From JBKPHS01 sp046729975 (GTDB lineage Bacteria; Actinomycetota; Thermoleophilia; Solirubrobacterales; Thermoleophilaceae): a stretch of DNA of 5,435 bases. The notes under the pieces were generated by a model. It was given only the letters and a program-made list of their open reading frames with translations. It made no database searches and was not told the DNA's origin. The position numbers were made by a program, and so were the translations under genes. Below, piece by piece: positions 1 through 4,780 of this stretch. Each line of letters starts with the position of its first letter. Position 1 is the first letter of the stretch. The stretch spans positions 1 through 5,435 of the forward strand of contig JBKPHS010000055.1 of assembly GCA_046729975.1 (NCBI GenBank). Reading direction: 5' to 3'.

Positions 1-342
1 CTGCGCGCGCTGCTCGGGCGCCGCGTGCGCGGGGGGTACTCGCGGCTCTACTGCGGCGGTCCGCGCAGCAGGCGGAACACGCTGCGCCGGCGGCGCGCCC
101 GCTGCGGGCAGATGCTGACGGCCGCTTTGAAGGAGGCCGGCGGCGACGTGCGCCAGCGGTACGGCTCGGGCGATCCCGCCGCGTGGAAGGTCCCGGCGAC
201 CTGCGAGGAGGGAGCGAAGCCACAGGCGTGCGACCAGATCGAGTTCACGACGGCGGGCGCCGTGGCGACGAAGCCGATCCCCTGGCAGGACCGCCCGACC
301 TTCCAGCAGATCGTGGAGGTGCAGGGGCACCGGCCGCGCTGA
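1..342 (+). CDS. Penicillin acylase family protein, C-terminal fragment (5' end outside window)
   Basis: This is the last 113 codons of a gene that enters from the left edge in frame 1 and stops at TGA 340-342. The fragment aligns by eye over its whole length with the C-terminus of the convergent acylase at 358-3099. Both share an LxAxLGxRxRGxYSRxYCGG block, an Arg-rich stretch, four cysteines in the same order (C18, C35, C68, C77 of the fragment) and the terminal RPTFQQ-V-E-QGH-R motif. A closing NRPTFQQ-type strand is usual at the C-terminus of penicillin acylase (Ntn-hydrolase) beta chains. The catalytic Ser and oxyanion residues lie outside the window, so activity cannot be judged. It is longer than its partner's tail between the second and third cysteine (about ten extra residues). 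The internal GTG at 25 is not a plausible start, because homology continues upstream of it. The protein is probably exported, by analogy with its paralog. Its own signal sequence is not visible. Confidence 0.85.
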   Translation: MRALLGRRVRGGYSRLYCGGPRSRRNTLRRRRARCGQMLTAALKEAGGDVRQRYGSGDPAAWKVPATCEEGAKPQACDQIEFTTAGAVATKPIPWQDRPTFQQIVEVQGHRPR

Positions 343-410
343 GCGCGGGCCGGTGCGTCAGCGCCCGCGGTGGCCCTGGATCTCCACCGCCTGCTGGAAG
401 GTCGGGCGGT
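290..410. repeat. 20-bp perfect inverted repeat from homologous codons of the two convergent acylases
   Basis: ACCGCCCGACCTTCCAGCAG at 290-309 is the exact reverse complement of 391-410. The arms encode the same (N/D)RPTFQQ motif in the two tail-to-tail genes, so coding conservation explains the identity. It need not be a regulatory or mobile repeat. The arms flank the terminator hairpin at 327-356, roughly symmetrically. RNA reading through the stop region could fold on itself here or pair with the opposing transcript. Confidence 0.8.
327..356. terminator. Bidirectional intrinsic-type hairpin between convergent acylase genes
   Basis: Positions 327-339 (GCACCGGCCGCGC) pair with 343-356. GCGC 336-339 pairs with GCGC 343-346, G347 is bulged, and GCACCGGCC 327-335 pairs with GGCCGGTGC 348-356. 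This gives a 13-bp GC-rich stem with a 3-nt loop, and the loop is the TGA stop codon (340-342) of the left gene. The right arm ends two bases before the stop codon of the minus-strand acylase (358-360). Neither side has a T-run, so it would be a U-less terminator of the kind often proposed in high-GC actinobacteria. The position between two converging stops supports a two-way terminator. Termination itself is inferred. Confidence 0.7.
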
Positions 411-3099
411 TGATCCAGTGGATCAGCGGCTGCGTGACCGCACCGAGCGGGCGGAAGTAGACGGCGTCGAAGCACCACTGCGGGTCGACGTTCTTCTCCT
501 TGGCACAGGTGCTGTCCTTGTAGAGCTTCGCGGGGTCGGCCTCGAGCGCCTGCCGGAGCGAGGAGGAGATCGCCCGGCGGCAGCGGTTGAGGCGGCCGCG
601 GCGCGTGTCGTTCCGGCGGCGCACGCCGCCGCAGTAGGGACGCGAGTAGGGGCCGCGGGCGCGCTGGCCGAGCACGGCCTTCAGGTCCTTGCGCGCGTAG
701 CCGTACCAGCCGGCCTGATACGCCGAGCCGAGGTGGTCGGCGTGGTTGTTCGGCTCGTTGTCGAACCCGACGACGTCCTCGACCTTGTCGAAGAGGTCCC
801 GTCCGAGGGTGGGCTCGAACTCGGCCTCGACCCATAGCGGCCACCAGGCGTCCATGATCCTGATCGCCTCCGAGTGCTCGTACTTGCCGTCGCGGTCGCG
901 GTCGCGCCTGTGCGACCCGTCGCGCTGCCACGCCTCGAGCTTGCCGAGAGCGTCTCGCAGCGCCGGATCACTCTCGGTCCGGAGCAGCTTCAGCGCGAGC
1001 GGCAGGACGGAGTCGCCGCGCAGGTCCACGGTCCCCGCGTCCTCCATGGCGTCGACGAGCTCCGGCAGGCTCATCTTCTCGTCGCCGCGGATGCCGCGCT
1101 TGACACGGTCGTCGAGCGGCTTCACGCGGTGGGTCGATTGGAACGAGAAGTTGTCGTCCGCTGCCCGGTACGCAGGCGCCTGCTTGTTGTTCCAGCTCGT
1201 CAGGAAGTCCTGGTTGACCACCCGGGGATGCTGCTCGAGCGGGGCGTATGCGGCGGTGTTGTTGGCCGGGTTGAAGCCCTGCCACTCGAAGCGCTTCAGC
1301 CCGCGCGTCGGGAAGTTCGGGTCCACACCCCGGCCGCGGACCGGGTTGTTCCCCGAGTTGAAGTAAGCGATGTCGCGGTCGTCGACGTAGAACCAGTTGA
1401 ACGTGTAGTCGATCCGCTGCGCGGCCCGCATGAAGTCGTCGGGGCTCTTCATCTTCTCCGGGTCGTTGAAGTCGGAGAAGCCGCGGGCGGAGTCGACCTC
1501 GTGGAAGTAGGTCGAGCGCAGCTTCGTGTAGACGACCGGCTTGCCCCTGACCGTTGCGCGCGCCGTCACGATTCCGAGCTGCGTCCGCTCGGCGCGCAGC
1601 GTCTCGCTGCCGGCGGGCGTCTGGTCGGCGAGCGTCGGCTGCCAGGCGTTCTTGCGCTCGAGCACCTCGATCGGCCGGCATGCGCCTCGGTAGCGGTAGT
1701 GCATCGAGTCAAGCGTCGGCTTGCCCCCGTCCGGCTCGCAGAGGTCGAGCGCGAAGGTGTCGATGTTGTCCTGGCCCGCAGAAGTCGCGCTCCACGCGTA
1801 GTCCCGTCCGCGCCCGAGCTGCACGTAGAGGTTCACGCCCGGGAAGGCCGCGCCGCGCGCGTCGAGGGTCGGCGCGTGCACGTCCTGCTCCATCAGGATT
1901 TGCGGCGCGAAATACGCGACCTGCGGACCGAACACGGCGAGCGGGTGGCCCGAGTCGGACTCGCGGCCGGAGACGAGCAGCGCGTTCGAGCTCGCACCCG
2001 GGAACTTGACGCCGCGGAGCCCGTCGATCACTCCGCGCTCTCCCACGTCACGGGCCGTCGATGCCCGTGCCGGCTCCAACTTCTTCATGGAGCCCCTGTC
2101 GGGTAACGCCACACTGCCGCGCGCGAGCTTTCGCGGCGTGCGCTCATACGGGAACTTCGCGCCGCGGACCGTGGTCGGCGCCTCCGGATCCTCGGCGGCG
2201 CGGAAGTCGCGCCAGACGCGCTTGCCGCCCCGCTTGCCGAAGCGCTTCTCCGCAGCCTCGAGCACGGCCCCCGACTTGAGCTCGCCGCCGCCGCCCTTCC
2301 CGAAGATGCCGCCGACGAGCGCAGCGGTGGCGATCAGGTCGGTCGCCTTCCAGTCGTCGGGGCCCTCGGGGCGGCCGATGGCCGCATACTCGCCCGGCAT
2401 CTTCAGCGGGTTGAGGCGCGCCTCCTCGATGTACGCGTTCACGCCGTCCACGTAGTTGCGCACGTCCTCCTGCCCCTGAATGCCCTCGGCACCGTAGAGG
2501 TCGTCCGCCTGGTCCACCTGGCGCTGGAGGTCCTCCTCCGTGTATGGCGCGATCTGCCACTGGTCCCGGTCGAACGCGCGATTGCCCGCGGCGCCGCCGG
2601 CGAACGACGAGAGCTGCGAGCGGCCGAGGTGGCGCAGCACGTCTATGAAGAAGAGGCGGTCCTCGGCCGCCGCGTAGCCGGTGCCGAAGATGGCGTCTGC
2701 CCGCGTGTCGCCGTAGATGTGCGGCACGCCGAACTGCTTGTCGCGGAGGATCGTCAGGCCGGGCCGCGGGCTGTAGGTGCGATCGACGTCCTCAGGGCGG
2801 ACGCCGAAGCTGGCGTCCTTGTAGAAGCGGTCGAGGTCCTCCGGCTTCAGGCCCGGCGCGGCGTACACGAGGTCGCCGTACATCCGGAGCTGGTCGTCGC
2901 TGTGCTCGGGGCGCTGGCCGGCGGCGAGGAAGGCCGCGATGTCGACGCCGTTCGCGAGCCCGTTCTGGCCGGGCGGCAGGACGTTCCGAAAGCCACCGAA
3001 GTCGTTCTCACGGTAGCCCTGGGCGGCGCCGAGCGCGCCCGCCGGAAGGGCGAGCGACAGCCCGAGCACCGCGACAGCTCCCGCAAACAGACGCCGCAC
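358..3099 (-). CDS. Penicillin acylase family protein, exported Ntn-hydrolase precursor (913 aa)
   Basis: This is a secreted amide hydrolase made as one chain and expected to self-cleave into alpha and beta subunits. The start is GTG 3099-3097, with AAGGTGG 7 nt upstream. Residues 1-25 form a signal peptide (RR, then a hydrophobic core, ending ALG-A). The alpha region (about 110-300) has the family signature GVPHIYGDTRADAIFGTGYA then AEDRLF (114-150 area). A spacer runs about 300-370. The beta chain begins at Ser371 (GAS|SNALLVSG), the predicted nucleophile. Gln393 falls at beta position 23 in GPQ, as in E. coli penicillin G acylase. TSAG (439-442) and SWNN (635-638, N637) match the oxyanion-hole motifs, and DNID (444-447) matches the Ca-binding segment. 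An EF-hand-like loop lies at 733-744. A Cys/Arg-rich tail spans about 805-880, and NRPTFQQ lies at 897-903. All six cysteines (454, 474, 823, 840, 865, 876) are in the beta chain, consistent with disulfides. The natural substrate is unknown: beta-lactam, acyl-homoserine lactone or another amide are all possible. Confidence 0.93.
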   Translation of the reverse strand: MRRLFAGAVAVLGLSLALPAGALGAAQGYRENDFGGFRNVLPPGQNGLANGVDIAAFLAAGQRPEHSDDQLRMYGDLVYAAPGLKPEDLDRFYKDASFGVRPEDVDRTYSPRPGLTILRDKQFGVPHIYGDTRADAIFGTGYAAAEDRLFFIDVLRHLGRSQLSSFAGGAAGNRAFDRDQWQIAPYTEEDLQRQVDQADDLYGAEGIQGQEDVRNYVDGVNAYIEEARLNPLKMPGEYAAIGRPEGPDDWKATDLIATAALVGGIFGKGGGGELKSGAVLEAAEKRFGKRGGKRVWRDFRAAEDPEAPTTVRGAKFPYERTPRKLARGSVALPDRGSMKKLEPARASTARDVGERGVIDGLRGVKFPGASSNALLVSGRESDSGHPLAVFGPQVAYFAPQILMEQDVHAPTLDARGAAFPGVNLYVQLGRGRDYAWSATSAGQDNIDTFALDLCEPDGGKPTLDSMHYRYRGACRPIEVLERKNAWQPTLADQTPAGSETLRAERTQLGIVTARATVRGKPVVYTKLRSTYFHEVDSARGFSDFNDPEKMKSPDDFMRAAQRIDYTFNWFYVDDRDIAYFNSGNNPVRGRGVDPNFPTRGLKRFEWQGFNPANNTAAYAPLEQHPRVVNQDFLTSWNNKQAPAYRAADDNFSFQSTHRVKPLDDRVKRGIRGDEKMSLPELVDAMEDAGTVDLRGDSVLPLALKLLRTESDPALRDALGKLEAWQRDGSHRRDRDRDGKYEHSEAIRIMDAWWPLWVEAEFEPTLGRDLFDKVEDVVGFDNEPNNHADHLGSAYQAGWYGYARKDLKAVLGQRARGPYSRPYCGGVRRRNDTRRGRLNRCRRAISSSLRQALEADPAKLYKDSTCAKEKNVDPQWCFDAVYFRPLGAVTQPLIHWINRPTFQQAVEIQGHRGR

Positions 3100-3106
3100 C
3101 GTGGCG

Positions 3107-3113
3107 CCACCTT
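3107..3113 (-). promoter_or_regulatory. Ribosome binding site deciding the GTG start of the acylase
   Basis: On the minus strand AAGGTGG is followed by 7 nt and then GTG (3099-3097). This supports GTG over any later start, and it puts a complete signal peptide at the N-terminus. A second GTG at 3110 overlaps this site but is in another frame and is not used. Confidence 0.65.
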
Positions 3114-3123
3114 ACAAACCGCG

Positions 3124-3140
3124 CGGCGCGAGGCGCGCCG
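3124..3140 (-). terminator. GC hairpin between the DUF1802 gene and the acylase gene, possible terminator
   Basis: Read on the minus strand, CGGCGCG (3140-3134), loop CCT and CGCGCCG (3130-3124) form a perfect 7-bp stem. It lies 9 bp past the DUF1802 stop and is followed by CGCGG then TTTGT, only a weak T-rich tail. It could end or attenuate transcription of the DUF1802 gene before the acylase. In DNA this rich in GC, a stem of this size may also arise by chance. Confidence 0.35.
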
Positions 3141-3149
3141 GTGGCCCTG

Positions 3150-3779
3150 CTAGGCGAGGACCGGAACAGCGTCCGAGGCGATGGCCTCGATCTCGGCTGC
3201 CGCGCGCTCGAACTCGTCGTCGGAGAGCACCGGCGTGCCCTCGAAGGGCAGCTCGCGGTGCAGCTCCACCCAGGAGCGGCAGCCGCCGTACTCGTCGCGG
3301 ACCTTGACCGTGACGGGCCGCGGGATGCGGTAGGTCCGCAGGACGATCACGTGCAGCGGGTGACGGCGCTTCCAGGCGAGCCGCTTCTCCGCGTAGTCGG
3401 TGGTCCAGACGTAGTAGGGCGAGAGAGCGTCGACGGCGCGCGGGTCGGTGATCAGGTAGCTCGCCGCGACCTCCGCCCACGACCGGATTCGCACGCGGTC
3501 TGGCTGCGGGATGCCTCCGTCGCGCGTCAGGGCACTGGCCGGCGGCTCACCCTCGGGCCACACGCCCTCCTCGAGCGCCCGCGCCAGCTCCGGCTTGTGC
3601 GAGTCGCGCACGAGGCCGGCCTGCTGATGGTCGAAGGTCGGATAGAGGAAGAAGCGGTCGTGCTCGATCTCGAAGTGACGGCTCTCCTCGCGGATCCCGC
3701 CCTTGCGCAGCGTCAGCAGCTGCTCGCCCTCGGCTAGGGCGCGCACAGTCACAGCCCACTCTTTGAAAGCGATTGGCAT
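3150..3779 (-). CDS. DUF1802 family protein (209 aa)
   Basis: I recognise this as DUF1802, a family of unknown function in cyanobacteria, actinobacteria and related groups. Characteristic blocks are FKEWAV near the N-terminus (5-10), LLTLRKGGIREE (21-32), FFLYPTFDHQ (43-52), a central YYVWTTDYAEKRLAWKRRHPL segment and YGGCRSWVEL near the C-terminus. The length is about normal and there is no signal peptide or membrane segment, so it is probably cytoplasmic. The frame opens just after a TGA at 3798-3800, leaving only TTG 3785 or ATG 3779 as starts. I chose ATG because it begins directly before the conserved block. Neither start has a clear Shine-Dalgarno sequence, which is unusual in this window. 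A strong promoter lies about 70 bp upstream. The stop TAG is 50 bp before the acylase start. The biochemical role is unknown; RKGG recalls nucleotide-handling folds, but I would not assign one. Confidence 0.88.
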   Translation of the reverse strand: MPIAFKEWAVTVRALAEGEQLLTLRKGGIREESRHFEIEHDRFFLYPTFDHQQAGLVRDSHKPELARALEEGVWPEGEPPASALTRDGGIPQPDRVRIRSWAEVAASYLITDPRAVDALSPYYVWTTDYAEKRLAWKRRHPLHVIVLRTYRIPRPVTVKVRDEYGGCRSWVELHRELPFEGTPVLSDDEFERAAAEIEAIASDAVPVLA

Positions 3780-3848
3780 AGGCAAGAGGTGACGACTTCA
3801 GGTCCGTGCCGGGGCCGAAGCCCTTGAACTCCGGCGCGGGAGGAGCGG

Positions 3849-3876
3849 ATTTTACGGAACGAACACGGGATTTCAA
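3849..3876 (-). promoter_or_regulatory. Sigma-70-like promoter upstream of the DUF1802 gene
   Basis: On the minus strand TTGAAA (3876-3871, 5 of 6 to TTGACA) is separated by 16 bp from TAAAAT (3854-3849, 5 of 6 to TATAAT). Both boxes lie in the lowest-GC patch of the window, in the 107-bp gap between two minus-strand genes. The expected transcription start is near 3842, giving a leader of about 60 nt before ATG 3779. No SD is seen in that leader next to the start codon. Confidence 0.68.
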
Positions 3877-3881
3877 CCCGT
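3865..3881. promoter_or_regulatory. Inverted repeat ACGGG-N7-CCCGT overlapping the -35 box: operator or terminator
   Basis: ACGGG (3865-3869) and CCCGT (3877-3881) are a perfect 5-bp inverted repeat around ATTTCAA. The -35 hexamer lies in its centre. As DNA it could be an operator for a dimeric repressor of the DUF1802 promoter. As RNA from the upstream reductase gene it would form a stem-loop 5 nt after that gene's stop, followed by GTTCGTTCC, a modest T-rich tail, and so could be its terminator. The two readings are not exclusive. Confidence 0.45.
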
Positions 3882-3886
3882 TTACC

Positions 3887-4780
3887 TCAATCGGGGGATG
3901 CCGATCCTCCTGTCACCACCCGGTAAACCGCTGCAAAGTCGCGATCTCCGAGATCCTGCGCCGCGGCCTCCTCGTAGAGCCGCTCGGCGGCGCTCGAGAC
4001 CTCCATTCTGGCGCGTAGGCGCTCGGCTTCGGAGAGTGTGTGCCGGACGTCCTTCAGCATGTGGGCCAGCTTGAAGAGAGGCTCGAAGTCGCCCTCGAGC
4101 ATCGGGCCCGCCTTGAGCTCGAGCATCGCGGACGACGCCGAGCCGCCGCGCATCACACGCACGAGCGCATCGACGTCCACCCCTGCGGCCTCGCCGAGCG
4201 CGAGCCCCTCCGCGAGGGCGGCGGCGTTCGCGGCCGCGACAGTGTTGTTGATCAGCTTGATCGTCGACCCGTCGCCCTGAGGCCCGACGTGGACGACCAG
4301 CTCGCCCATCGCCTCGAAGAGCGGCTTCGCGCGCTCGAAGTCGGCGGCCTCACCTCCGACCATGATCGTGAGCGTGCCGTCCTCCGCCTTCGGGCTCGAC
4401 CCGCTCACGGGAGCGTCGAGGAAGCCGACGCCGCGCTCGGCGAGCCGCGCAGCTATTGCGCGGCTTGCGTCGGGGGCGATCGTGGACATGTCGATGGCGA
4501 GCGTCCCCTCGGCCATGCCCTCGGCTGCCCCGTCATCCCCGAACAGCACAGCCTCGACCTGCGGGGAGTCGACGACCATCGTGATGACCGCCTCGGCCGT
4601 GCGTGCCGCGTCCGCCGGGGTCGCGGCGACCCTGGCCTCGTGCTCGGCGGCGAACGCATCGGCCTTCGTGCGGGTGCGGTTCCACACAGTCACGTCGAAG
4701 CCGGCGCGGCAAAGGTTGGAGGCCATCCGCGAGCCCATGATTCCGAGCCCGAGGAACGCCACACGCTCAAGCCTCGCCAT
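3887..4780 (-). CDS. NAD(P)-dependent oxidoreductase, 3-hydroxyisobutyrate dehydrogenase family (297 aa)
   Basis: This is a beta-hydroxyacid dehydrogenase that would interconvert a 3-hydroxyacid and its semialdehyde or ketone using a nicotinamide cofactor in the cytoplasm. From the ATG, the Rossmann motif GLGIMG is at 11-16 with MASN following. NRT (34-36) after the second strand, rather than an Asp there, points to NADPH preference. DAPVSGS (122-128) is the substrate-binding signature. GDGSTIK (169-175) carries the catalytic Lys175, with NN at 178-179. The length is normal for the family. ATG 4780 is preferred over the in-frame GTG 4789, because GGAGG sits 8 nt before ATG and the GTG overlaps that site. 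The start overlaps the hyuB end by 14 bp, so translation is probably coupled. Related enzymes include tartronate semialdehyde and glyoxylate/succinic semialdehyde reductases. The exact substrate cannot be told. Confidence 0.92.
   Translation of the reverse strand: MARLERVAFLGLGIMGSRMASNLCRAGFDVTVWNRTRTKADAFAAEHEARVAATPADAARTAEAVITMVVDSPQVEAVLFGDDGAAEGMAEGTLAIDMSTIAPDASRAIAARLAERGVGFLDAPVSGSSPKAEDGTLTIMVGGEAADFERAKPLFEAMGELVVHVGPQGDGSTIKLINNTVAAANAAALAEGLALGEAAGVDVDALVRVMRGGSASSAMLELKAGPMLEGDFEPLFKLAHMLKDVRHTLSEAERLRARMEVSSAAERLYEEAAAQDLGDRDFAAVYRVVTGGSASPD
3890..3905 (-). other. Small hairpin over the last codons of the reductase gene
   Basis: ATCGG (3890-3894) and CCGAT (3901-3905) pair around a 6-nt loop, covering the final codons just before the TGA at 3889-3887. 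It stands in tandem with the stem at 3865-3881, so the transcript end carries two consecutive stem-loops. The effect, if any, is on termination or mRNA 3' stability. With only 5 bp it may be incidental. Confidence 0.3.

Noticed and set aside
245..931. 228-codon minus-strand frame covering the acylase tail and the left gene end
   Set aside because: It is a frame-shifted reading of the acylase C-terminal codons, Arg/Pro-rich throughout, and crosses the terminator hairpin. The homologous tails are in the other frames.
874..2106. 410-codon open frame on the + strand inside the acylase gene
   Set aside because: It is antisense to a protein with a readable active site along its whole length. It has low-complexity Arg/Val/Ala-rich composition with no recognisable motif, as expected for an antisense frame in high-GC coding DNA.
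3547..3876. 109-codon minus-strand frame starting upstream of the DUF1802 gene
   Set aside because: It overlaps the promoter and then runs out of frame through conserved DUF1802 codons. I considered whether it marked a frameshifted longer DUF1802 start, but the family N-terminus is complete from ATG 3779.
3865..3881. tRNA T-arm-like stem-loop on the minus strand (5-bp stem, 7-nt loop TTGAAAT)
   Set aside because: The loop has G where the T-loop needs C, and no matching acceptor stem, D-arm or anticodon arm could be found around it. Promoter/operator or terminator readings fit the position better.
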